This document shows, piece by piece, positions 17,298-25,518 of a DNA stretch of 64,000 bases. Source of the DNA: an uncultured Eubacterium sp. (GTDB lineage: Bacteria; Bacillota; Clostridia; Lachnospirales; Lachnospiraceae); contig CAJUDA010000016.1 of NCBI GenBank assembly GCA_910584875.1, positions 4,973-68,972 on the forward strand. Reading direction: 5' to 3'. The position numbers were made by a program, and so were the translations under genes. Each line of letters starts with the position of its first letter. Within the stretch, counting starts at the first letter, position 1. Below the pieces are notes generated by a model, which saw only the letters and a list, made by a program, of their open reading frames with translations, was not told where the DNA came from and searched no databases.

Positions 17298-17380
17298 TTT
17301 TAATCACCACCTGTATTTTTATTTATTCAATAATACAACCCGTCTCCCTTAATCCATGGACCACAGTCCACAGCCAGCTT

Positions 17381-19945
17381 TTATGCCCTGCCGCAGCAAT
17401 GCTTGTATTTCTTTCCTGAACCGCATGGACACGGGTCATTTCTGCCGATCTTTTCAGACTTACGCGTGATCGGGGCATTGGCGCTGTCATCCCGGTTCGT
17501 TCCTGTCACTTTCGCCACCTGCTCGCGCTCTACTTTTTCCTCGATACGCACATGCATCAGCATCCGTACCGTTTCCTCACGGATCGATTCGGTCATCGCA
17601 TTAAACATATCATATCCCTGCATGCGGTATTCAATGACAGGATCTCTCTGTCCGAATGCCTGCAGTCCGATGCCCTGACGGAGCTGGTCCATATCGTCAA
17701 TATGGTTCATCCAGCGGCTGTCTGTCGCCTTCAGCAGTACGACCCGCTCAATCTCACGGATCTGTTCTGCCTCAGGGAACTCTGCCTCTTTCTGTTCATA
17801 CAGCTTCACAGCTTCTTCCTGCAGCTGTTCGATAAGATCCGCTTTTGTGATCCCCTCAAATTTATCCCGGTCAAAAACCACCGGTTCTACCGGAATCATT
17901 GGGATCAGGATCTCATTTAGTTCTGCCAGGTTCCAGTCCTCGGGAAGCTGATCCTCCCCGATCACGGCATTGACATATTTTTCGACCAGCTGGTTGATCA
18001 TGGTAAGAATGTCTTCTCTCATATCATCGCCATCGAGTACCTTACGGCGCTCTTCATAGATGATCTCTCTCTGTTCATTATTGATCTGGTCATACTCCAG
18101 CAGGTTTTTACGGATTCCGTAGTTGTTGCCCTCAATCTTTTTCTGGGCGCGCTCGATCGCCTTGCTCAGCATTTTATGCTGGATCTGTTCCCCCTCCGGG
18201 ATCCCCAGGGAATTAAACATCTGCATCAGATTCTGGGATCCAAACAGGCGCATCAGATCGTCTTCCAGGGAAATGTAGAACTTGGATTCGCCCGGGTCGC
18301 CCTGACGTCCGGCACGTCCACGCAGCTGATTGTCAATACGTCTCGACTCGTGACGCTCCGTACCGATGATCTTAAGACCGCCCAGCTCCACAACTCCCTC
18401 ACCAAGCTTGATGTCCGTACCACGGCCCGCCATGTTTGTCGCTATGGTCACAGCACCTTTGACGCCGGCGTCGGCAATGATCTCTGCCTCCATCTCATGG
18501 AATTTTGCATTCAGCACCTTATGCGGCACGCCCCGCTTTTTCAACATCTGGGATAATTCCTCTGATGCTTCAATCGTGATCGTGCCGACAAGCACAGGCT
18601 GTCCCTTTTCATGGCTCGCCACGATCTCATCCACGATGGCGTTTAGTTTTTCCCGTTTTGTCTTATATACAGAATCGTTTAGATCTACACGCTGGATCGG
18701 AAGATTGGTCGGTACCTCCACAACATCCATCCCGTAAATCTCACGAAACTCTTTTTCTTCCGTCAGCGCTGTACCGGTCATACCACATTTCTTCGTATAT
18801 TTATTGAAGAAATTCTGGAATGTGATCGTCGCCAGTGTCTTACTTTCTCTCTTTACCTTTACATGTTCTTTTGCCTCGATCGCCTGATGCAGGCCATCTG
18901 AATAACGACGTCCCGGCATAATACGCCCGGTAAATTCATCCACGATCAGCACCTGATCGTCCTTTACCACATAGTCTTTATCCAGATGCATCAAAGCATG
19001 GGCGCGCAGCGACAGATTGACACAGTGCTGAATCTCCAGATTTTCCGGATCAGCAAGATTCTCCAGATGGAAGAAACGCTCCACCTTCTTCACGCCTTCT
19101 TCTGTCAGGTTCACTGTCTTTTCTTTTTCATTTGCGACATAATCACCTGTCTCATTGCTGTCTTCTTTCATGATGATATCCATCTTAGACAGCTCTTTTT
19201 CGGTTCCTTTTTTCAGCTGACGCACCAGATTGTCACACGCTTCATAAATTTTCGTGGACTTGCCGCTGGAACCAGATATGATAAGCGGCGTCCTCGCCTC
19301 GTCGATCAATACCGAATCCACCTCATCCACGATGGCATAGTGGAGCTCCCGCTGTACCAGCTCTTCCTTGTAAATCACCATATTATCACGGAGATAATCA
19401 AATCCCAGTTCGTTATTCGTCGCATAGGTAATATCACAGTTGTATGCCTCGCGCCGTGCATCGTTATCCATACTGTTGAGGATCACCCCGACACTCAGGC
19501 CAAGAAATTCATGGATCTGTCCCATCCACTCCGCATCACGCTTCGCCAGATAGTCATTAACCGTCACGATATGGACGCCTTTCCCCTCCAGTGCATTCAG
19601 ATACGCCGGAAGTGTGGAGACCAGCGTCTTACCTTCACCAGTACGCATCTCCGTGATACGCCCCTGATGCAGGATCACGCCGCCGATGAGCTGCACTCGG
19701 AAATGGCGCAGACCGATCGTTCTTTTGGACGCCTCCCGGACAACGGCATATGCCTCCGGCAGTATATCATCCAGTGTCTGCCCTTCCTCCAGTCTCTGTT
19801 TAAATTCAGATGTCTTTGCCTTCAGCTCATCATCTGAAAGCTTCTCCATCTCTGGCTCCATCGCCTCGATTTTATCTACGATGGGAATCACACGTTTCAC
19901 TTCGCGTTCACTGTGCGTTCCGATCATTTTACTCAATAATCCCAT
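17381..19945 (-). CDS. secA: Preprotein translocase ATPase SecA
   Basis: The motor that drives proteins through SecYEG; 854 residues. Walker A is MRTGEGKTLVST, Walker B is the VDEVDSVLIDEARTPL segment, helicase motif VI-like residues are in QLRGRAGRQGDPGES, and the C-terminal zinc SEC-C motif is CPCGSGKKYKHCC. The start at 19945 (protein MGLLSKMIGTHSERE) has GGAGAG about 10 bases upstream and is preferred to an ATG 15 bases earlier without an RBS. prfB follows 83 bases downstream. Confidence 0.98.
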   Translation of the reverse strand: MGLLSKMIGTHSEREVKRVIPIVDKIEAMEPEMEKLSDDELKAKTSEFKQRLEEGQTLDDILPEAYAVVREASKRTIGLRHFRVQLIGGVILHQGRITEMRTGEGKTLVSTLPAYLNALEGKGVHIVTVNDYLAKRDAEWMGQIHEFLGLSVGVILNSMDNDARREAYNCDITYATNNELGFDYLRDNMVIYKEELVQRELHYAIVDEVDSVLIDEARTPLIISGSSGKSTKIYEACDNLVRQLKKGTEKELSKMDIIMKEDSNETGDYVANEKEKTVNLTEEGVKKVERFFHLENLADPENLEIQHCVNLSLRAHALMHLDKDYVVKDDQVLIVDEFTGRIMPGRRYSDGLHQAIEAKEHVKVKRESKTLATITFQNFFNKYTKKCGMTGTALTEEKEFREIYGMDVVEVPTNLPIQRVDLNDSVYKTKREKLNAIVDEIVASHEKGQPVLVGTITIEASEELSQMLKKRGVPHKVLNAKFHEMEAEIIADAGVKGAVTIATNMAGRGTDIKLGEGVVELGGLKIIGTERHESRRIDNQLRGRAGRQGDPGESKFYISLEDDLMRLFGSQNLMQMFNSLGIPEGEQIQHKMLSKAIERAQKKIEGNNYGIRKNLLEYDQINNEQREIIYEERRKVLDGDDMREDILTMINQLVEKYVNAVIGEDQLPEDWNLAELNEILIPMIPVEPVVFDRDKFEGITKADLIEQLQEEAVKLYEQKEAEFPEAEQIREIERVVLLKATDSRWMNHIDDMDQLRQGIGLQAFGQRDPVIEYRMQGYDMFNAMTESIREETVRMLMHVRIEEKVEREQVAKVTGTNRDDSANAPITRKSEKIGRNDPCPCGSGKKYKHCCGRA

Positions 19946-19983
19946 TGCTTCACTCTCCATTATTTTCGATATAATCCCAAATT

Positions 19984-20012
19984 ATTGTAACATTAGTTAG
20001 GAAAGGTTGCAA
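19984..20012 (-). promoter_or_regulatory. secA promoter
   Basis: TTGCAA and TACAAT with a 17-base spacer on the minus strand, about 40 bases upstream of the secA ATG. Confidence 0.7.
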
Positions 20013-20044
20013 CAAAAACTTTCTGCACGGCTTTGGTGCGGATA

Positions 20045-20076
20045 AACAAAGGGGCACTCCAAAACGGAAATGCCCC
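20045..20076 (-). terminator. hpf terminator
   Basis: On the minus strand GGGGCA and TGCCCC form a stem with partly paired inner bases, followed by TTTGTTT. Confidence 0.7.
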
Positions 20077-20127
20077 CGGTTTAATCAATATGACAGAAAT
20101 CTCTTCCCTGATTCTTTCCCCCTCTGA

Positions 20128-20655
20128 TCAAAAATCAGGCTCGATCAGGCCGTATGTATTGCCCTTTCTCTTATATACAACATTAACCTCCTCTGTTTCT
20201 GCGTTGCGGAACACGAAGAAATTATGTCCCAGAAGCTCCATCTGCACACATGCTTCTTCCGGATCCATCGGTTTCATGGCAAATTTCTTGGAACGGATAA
20301 TCGCAATCTCTTCATCTTCATATGCATCTTCTTCAAGAAAATCTTTACTCAGCTGTGCTGCAGCCTGTTCCTTATCGATCAGCTTGTTTTTATATTTGCG
20401 AAGCTGTCTCTCAATAATTTCTTCTACCAGGTCAATCGCTACATACATATCTGTGCTTGTCTGCTCTGCACGGATAATGCTTCCTTTCATCGGGATCGTA
20501 ACCTCGATCTTCTGACGGCTCTTTTCCGTACTCAAAGTAACATGCACTTCGGTACCGGCATTAAAATACCTTTCCAGTTTGCCGATCTTATCTTCCACCG
20601 CTGAACGTAACCCTTCTGTTATGTCGATGTTTCTGCCGCTAATTACTAAATTCAT
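20128..20655 (-). CDS. hpf: Long-form ribosome hibernation promoting factor
   Basis: 175 residues. The N-terminal domain (1-105) is the S30AE/HPF fold that binds the 30S decoding centre (MNLVISGRNIDITEGLRSAVEDKI; VEVTIPMKG appears here as IEVTIPMKG), and the C-terminal domain (about 120-175, AMKPMDPEEACVQMELLGHNFFVFRN) is the dimerisation module that joins two ribosomes into 100S particles. This long form is standard in Firmicutes. It is monocistronic with its own promoter and terminator, directly upstream of secA. Confidence 0.96.
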   Translation of the reverse strand: MNLVISGRNIDITEGLRSAVEDKIGKLERYFNAGTEVHVTLSTEKSRQKIEVTIPMKGSIIRAEQTSTDMYVAIDLVEEIIERQLRKYKNKLIDKEQAAAQLSKDFLEEDAYEDEEIAIIRSKKFAMKPMDPEEACVQMELLGHNFFVFRNAETEEVNVVYKRKGNTYGLIEPDF

Positions 20656-20715
20656 AATGCTCAGCTCCTTTGCCCATAAGTTTCAAGAGAAATTCTGAAT
20701 TTTTCTTGTAGATTT

Positions 20716-20744
20716 ATTATACTACAAATCCGCTTTTCGGGCAA
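20716..20744 (-). promoter_or_regulatory. hpf promoter
   Basis: TTGCCC, 17 bases, TATAAT on the minus strand, 60 bases upstream of the hpf ATG. Confidence 0.75.
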
Positions 20745-20820
20745 CCTGTATTTTGAATTGTGTGACAATTATACAAATTGTATTTTCATACTTTTTTATG
20801 CTACATCCGTCTACTTTCTT

Positions 20821-20890
20821 TGTTGATAATGTCGATAACTTTGTGTATAACTCACAAATATCGCAAAATCGCACTTTTAATTGTGGATAA
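20821..20890 (+). promoter_or_regulatory. Cluster of four DnaA-box-like nonamers
   Basis: In the same orientation lie TGTTGATAA (20821), TGTCGATAA (20830), TGTGTATAA (20842) and TGTGGATAA (20882). The last is the exact complement of the DnaA box TTATCCACA and the other three differ by one base each. The first two abut. The cluster lies between the hpf promoter and the 3' end of the first lipoprotein gene. Confidence 0.55.
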
Positions 20891-20892
20891 TT

Positions 20893-22446
20893 TTACTCCA
20901 GCCACCACTGTGCCCTTGTGGGCGAACGACCGTTCCGGTCTGAATTGTATGACAATGAGTTGTCTTCTTCTTTAAACCCATATTTTATCATCAAATCATC
21001 GCACGAGATCGCATCTTTCTCTGCAATACATGCTTTGTCACCTTTGGTGATGATCTCGAGGTCTTCCTCTTTTAATGCATCCTCTGCCCTGGGAAACCAT
21101 TTTTTATATGCCTCCGCCCCCTCCTTTGGTACGATCAGAAAACAGATGGACGAGCACCACTCCATCTTTTCTCCTTTCGTCTCTACCTCTGGCGGGACAG
21201 CAGAGAGAAATTCCACCGCACCTCCTGTCTCTACCTCGATCCCTTTTAAGAAACATTTATTGGTGGTAAATCTCTTAAAACCAGCCGGGATTACCAGTCT
21301 TTCTATTTCTTCTCCCACCTGTGAGAGATCATCACCAATATACCGGACGCCGTCTGGCAGGGTCATGCTTTTTTTCGTTCCCACAACGACAGCCAGTGTC
21401 CCGGATTCCCTGCCATAGATAAAGCCCCCTGACTGAGCCAGAACAGGATTGTTCCTGTCCACTGTGACTCGTTTAATCCGGCTGTCAAGCTCCAGCACCT
21501 CACTGTGCTCCCGGATCGCCTCACGATCCAGCTGCACCAATGTGGAGGGAAGCCGGACCGAGTGTATCTTTGTGATGAGCGAGGCATTGATCGCTCCCGT
21601 AGCAATCCTCGTGATCCCCTCTGGTACCACTACCGTTTTTCCTGTCACAAAGACCTGGTACAGAATTTTTTTGTCTTTTGACAGGAGCATCCCATCCTCT
21701 ATACAGTAATCACTGCCCTCCGGCAACCTCACTTCTTTGATGCGGTTGCATTCTGTCATTCCCGTATAGACATCCGTGAAATCCGGTGAGAGCGGCAATA
21801 CGATCTTTCTCAGGTTCACACAGGCAAAGAGCAGATATCCCTCGATTTCCCGCAGCTGTTCGGGCAGCACGATCTCCTCCAGATCGCCAAACCCGGAGAA
21901 TGTCGTTGTCGTAATGGTTTTCACAGTCGGCGGACAAAGGATCTTACGGATATTTTGTTTTGCCGGCGCCCATCCCTCAATATTATGATATGGCTCAAGG
22001 GATTGTCCGAAAATATCATAAAAATTATCCTCAACCGGATCCTTTCCGATCTTCGTCAGTACCGCCCCCTCTACTTTGCTCGGGAACGCCATGGTGGAAG
22101 CCTTATTCTTTCCGGCATCTGCCGTATAGATCCAGCTTTCCTTCCCATCCTTTGACAGATGAGCATGATAAATATAGCCATCCTTTTTGACCGTCACTTC
22201 TCTGCTGATATCCCAGTCTGTCTCTTTTTCATCCTTTTCTGTTGTTTCCTCCAGTTCTTTTTCCTTCAGATCTTCTTCTGCTATCCCCGCCGGACTTTCT
22301 GATTCCACCCCGGACGGTGTCAGAATTGCCGCGCCTGTGGCAGAAAGTGACTGTTTTCCTGCTTCCTGTGTGCTGCAGGCACTGCAGAGTAAGGATACGG
22401 CAAGTAAGATGCCGACCGCCCTTACATATAACGTCTTTGATTTCAT
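20893..22446 (-). CDS. Lipoprotein with leucine-rich-like repeats, paralogue 1
   Basis: 517 residues, last of three tandem paralogues. The lipoprotein signal ends LLCSAC (lipidated Cys24), followed by STQEAGKQSLSATGAA and an acidic Pro/Glu-rich tether to about residue 75. The rest holds a DGY-YHAHLSKDGKESWIY module and then repeated phrases such as LEEIVLPEQLREIEGYLLF, LRKIVLPLSPDF and SVRLPSTLVQLDREAI, which resemble BspA/LRR_5-type repeats. Unlike paralogue 2, which stops right after KYGF, this copy continues about 22 residues (EEDNSLSYNSDRNGRSP...), probably because its ancestral stop was lost. It is surface anchored; ligand unknown. Confidence 0.8.
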   Translation of the reverse strand: MKSKTLYVRAVGILLAVSLLCSACSTQEAGKQSLSATGAAILTPSGVESESPAGIAEEDLKEKELEETTEKDEKETDWDISREVTVKKDGYIYHAHLSKDGKESWIYTADAGKNKASTMAFPSKVEGAVLTKIGKDPVEDNFYDIFGQSLEPYHNIEGWAPAKQNIRKILCPPTVKTITTTTFSGFGDLEEIVLPEQLREIEGYLLFACVNLRKIVLPLSPDFTDVYTGMTECNRIKEVRLPEGSDYCIEDGMLLSKDKKILYQVFVTGKTVVVPEGITRIATGAINASLITKIHSVRLPSTLVQLDREAIREHSEVLELDSRIKRVTVDRNNPVLAQSGGFIYGRESGTLAVVVGTKKSMTLPDGVRYIGDDLSQVGEEIERLVIPAGFKRFTTNKCFLKGIEVETGGAVEFLSAVPPEVETKGEKMEWCSSICFLIVPKEGAEAYKKWFPRAEDALKEEDLEIITKGDKACIAEKDAISCDDLMIKYGFKEEDNSLSYNSDRNGRSPTRAQWWLE

Positions 22447-22498
22447 AATCGTTATCTCCTATTGTTTATGTCGATTAATCACCTGTCTAATACATACA

Positions 22499-23980
22499 TC
22501 AAAAGCCATATTTTTTCATTAATTTTTTATATACTAATTCCGATTCAAAATATTTTTCAATGATACATGCCCTGTCTCCTTTAATAATGGTCGAAAGTTT
22601 CTCACCCGGATTTTCAACCATTTTATACCATCTTTTGTATGCCTTTACTCCTTCTTTGGGAACAATAAGAAAACAACCTGCAGAAAGTGGCATTTTTTTC
22701 CCTTTCTTTTCTACCCCAGGCGGAGTGGCAGAAAGAAATTCCACCGCACCTTCTGACCCTATATTTATCCCCTTTACCAGACACTGGTTCGTTTTAAATG
22801 CTTTAAAACTCGCAGGGATAACCAGCCGTTCGATCTCTTTTCCTACCTGTGAATGGACATCACTGATATACCGGACTCCCTCTGGCAATGTCATGCTTTT
22901 TTTCGTTCCAACGATCACAGCCAGCGTTCCGGTCGCCCTGTAATAAATACAATCATTTTCCTGTGCCAAAAAGGGATTATTTCTAGCAATCCTGACATTC
23001 TTGATCCGGTTGGTTTCACTCATATGATAATCCCCTTCATCTAAAATGGCATCATCATCCAGTTTTTTCAGGGTGGAAGGCAGACGGACGGAACGGATCT
23101 TCGTGATATGTGTGGCATTGATTGCTTTAGTAGCGACCCTCGTGATTCCCTCTGGCACCACCACCGTTTCCCCTGTCACAAAAACCTGATACAATGTCTT
23201 TTTGTCCTTTGACAATAACATACCATCCTTTACACAATAATCCCTGCTCCCTTCTGGCAGCTCCACCTTTTCTATGCTATTACATCTTGCCATCGCCACA
23301 TAGGATTCTGTAAAGTCTGGTGAAAGCGGCAATACAATTTTTTTCAGGTTCAGGCAGGAGAAGAGAATGTATTCAGCAAATTTCTGCATATGTTCCGGAA
23401 GCACTACTTCCTCCAGATTCCGGAAACCGCAGAACGCTGCCGCCATTACTTTTTTTACTGACGGAGGGCAGATAACTTTTTCTACATTTTCTTTGCCCCC
23501 CTCCCAGGCATCCACATCATGATAGGGCTCCACGCTGTTGCCAAAGATGTCATAATAATCATCCTCTACCGGAGTCCTTCCCAGCTTTGTCAGCACCGCT
23601 CCCTGTATTTCTTCCGGAAATGACAGCGTGGTTTTGCTGTCACTGCCGGAATCCGCCTGATAGATCCAGCTCTCCTTCCCCTCCTTTGACAAATAGGCAT
23701 GGTAAGTATAACCATCCTGTTCCACCGTCACTTCCCTGCTGATGTCCCAGACAGTCCCATCCTTATCTTTTTGTGTCGTTTTTACTGGCTTCTGATCCTC
23801 TATATCCTCTTCTTCTATCCCAGCTGGTGTCTCTGTTTCCACCGCGGACGGTGTCAGAATTGCCGCGCCTGTGGCAGAAAGCGACTGCTTTCCTGCTTCC
23901 TGCGTACCGCAGGCACTGCAGAGTAAGGATACAGCAAGTAAGATGCTTACTACTCTGATGTATTTTTCCCCTTTATCCAT
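22499..23980 (-). CDS. Lipoprotein with leucine-rich-like repeats, paralogue 2
   Basis: 493 residues, middle copy. The signal and lipobox (AVSLLCSAC, then GTQEAGKQSLSATGAA) are nearly identical to paralogue 1 in protein and DNA. The tether is Glu/Lys/Thr-rich, then come DGYTYHAYLSKEGKESWIY, a VEDDYYDIFGNSVEPYHD segment and LRR-like units (LEEVVLPEHMQKFAEYILF; SVRLPSTLKKLDDDAI). It ends KKYGF. It lies 52 bases before paralogue 1 and 38 after paralogue 3. Tandem duplication with later divergence of the repeat region is the simplest explanation. Confidence 0.8.
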   Translation of the reverse strand: MDKGEKYIRVVSILLAVSLLCSACGTQEAGKQSLSATGAAILTPSAVETETPAGIEEEDIEDQKPVKTTQKDKDGTVWDISREVTVEQDGYTYHAYLSKEGKESWIYQADSGSDSKTTLSFPEEIQGAVLTKLGRTPVEDDYYDIFGNSVEPYHDVDAWEGGKENVEKVICPPSVKKVMAAAFCGFRNLEEVVLPEHMQKFAEYILFSCLNLKKIVLPLSPDFTESYVAMARCNSIEKVELPEGSRDYCVKDGMLLSKDKKTLYQVFVTGETVVVPEGITRVATKAINATHITKIRSVRLPSTLKKLDDDAILDEGDYHMSETNRIKNVRIARNNPFLAQENDCIYYRATGTLAVIVGTKKSMTLPEGVRYISDVHSQVGKEIERLVIPASFKAFKTNQCLVKGINIGSEGAVEFLSATPPGVEKKGKKMPLSAGCFLIVPKEGVKAYKRWYKMVENPGEKLSTIIKGDRACIIEKYFESELVYKKLMKKYGF

Positions 23981-24018
23981 AAAGCTTCCCCCTTCATTTC
24001 ATTTATAATGACTGCCTG

Positions 24019-25503
24019 TCAAAATTCCGGTGGGATCAAATCATGATTCTCCATGATATTTCTGTCATATTCCATGGCAATATATGCTTTGTCTCTCTTT
24101 GTTTTTACAATCATCTTTTCGTCTTTTCTTCCCACCTGGTACCATTCCTTATATACCTGCTTACTGTTTTTCGGGACAATAAGTATACCCAGCGTCGGAA
24201 CCCTCTTTTTCTTTCCGCCGATAATCTCCGGCGGCTTCATAGAACGAAATTCTACAAATTCTTCTACACGGAGGATCCTCTCCTCCTGCTGCCTGGTAAT
24301 CTTAAAGCCTTTAAATGCTTCTGGAATAACCAGCTTCTTAATTGTTTTCCCTACCTGGATCAGGTCATCATCAATATATCGGATTTCTTCCGGAAGGGTC
24401 ATACTTTTTTTAATTCCAACAAATACCACCAGAGTCCCCGTCGCTCTCTCGTAGATGCAGTTTTCAGCGTGTGCCAGGACAGGATTGTTGCTGGCAACTG
24501 TAACGCTTCGGATCTGCCTGCCCAGATCTACCCATTCGTCTTTATCCTGGATTGCATTATCATCCAGTCTGCTCAGAGTAGAAGGCAGACGGACAGACCG
24601 GATCTTGGTGATGTCACTGGCATTAATGCCGCGGGTGACGATCCTCGTAACCCCTTCCGGCACTGTCACAGTATCCCCTGTCACAAAAACCTGATACAGT
24701 GTCTTTTTGTCCGCAGACAGGAGCATACCCTCTTTGATACAGAACTCACTGCTCCCCTCCGGCAGTTCCACCTCTTTAATCCGGTTACATTTCGTCAGCC
24801 ATGCATGTGTTTTCGTAAAATCTGGTTTTTGCGGCAGTATGATCTTCTGCAGGTTTTTGCAGTAGAAAAGCAGGAATAACGGAATCTTTTTTAATTTCTC
24901 CGGCAGTATGATTTCCTCCAGATCACGGAACCCGCAAAACGCTGCTGCTGTTATATTCCTTACAGCAGCAGGGCAGTAAATTTTATTTATTTTACTTTTA
25001 TCAAAATCTGATACCCAGCCATCATGTTTATGATATGGTTCCACGCTGTTGCCAAAGATGTCATAATAATCATCTTCTACCGGAGTCCTTCCCAGCTTTG
25101 TCAGCACCGCTCCCTGCACTTCTTCCGGAAATGCCAGGGTAGTTTTCCTGTCACTGCCGGGGTCCGCCTGATAGATCCAGCTCTCCTTCCCATCCTTTGA
25201 CAGATAGGCATGGAAAGTATAACCATCCTGTTCCACCGTTACTTCCCTGCTAATGTCCCAGATCGTCCCGTCCTTGTCCTTTTTCGTTGTTTTTTTCGGC
25301 TTCTGCTCCTCTATATCCTCTTCTATCCCAGCTGGTGTCTCTGTTTCCACCCCGGACGGTGTCAGAACTGCAGTACCTGTGGCAGAGAGTGACTGTTTTC
25401 CTGCTTCCTGTGTGCTGCAGGCACTGCAGAACATGATTATAATAACTATGCTACTAATAATTTTTAAATATATAATTCTGGTTCGCAAGATTCTTACCTC
25501 CAT
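24019..25503 (-). CDS. Lipoprotein with leucine-rich-like repeats, paralogue 3
   Basis: 494 residues, first of the three in transcription order, starting 15 bases after the subtilase stop. The signal core differs from the others (YLKIISSIVIIIMFCSAC), but everything from STQEAGKQSLSATGTA onward matches them closely up to the VEPYH segment; the repeat region (LEEIILPEKLKKIPLFLLF; SVRLPSTLSRLDDNAI) and the C-terminus (ending DLIPPEF) have drifted. The close spacing to the protease gene suggests that the protease and lipoproteins are made together at the cell surface. Confidence 0.8.
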   Translation of the reverse strand: MEVRILRTRIIYLKIISSIVIIIMFCSACSTQEAGKQSLSATGTAVLTPSGVETETPAGIEEDIEEQKPKKTTKKDKDGTIWDISREVTVEQDGYTFHAYLSKDGKESWIYQADPGSDRKTTLAFPEEVQGAVLTKLGRTPVEDDYYDIFGNSVEPYHKHDGWVSDFDKSKINKIYCPAAVRNITAAAFCGFRDLEEIILPEKLKKIPLFLLFYCKNLQKIILPQKPDFTKTHAWLTKCNRIKEVELPEGSSEFCIKEGMLLSADKKTLYQVFVTGDTVTVPEGVTRIVTRGINASDITKIRSVRLPSTLSRLDDNAIQDKDEWVDLGRQIRSVTVASNNPVLAHAENCIYERATGTLVVFVGIKKSMTLPEEIRYIDDDLIQVGKTIKKLVIPEAFKGFKITRQQEERILRVEEFVEFRSMKPPEIIGGKKKRVPTLGILIVPKNSKQVYKEWYQVGRKDEKMIVKTKRDKAYIAMEYDRNIMENHDLIPPEF

Positions 25504-25518
25504 CCTGTATTACACTTT

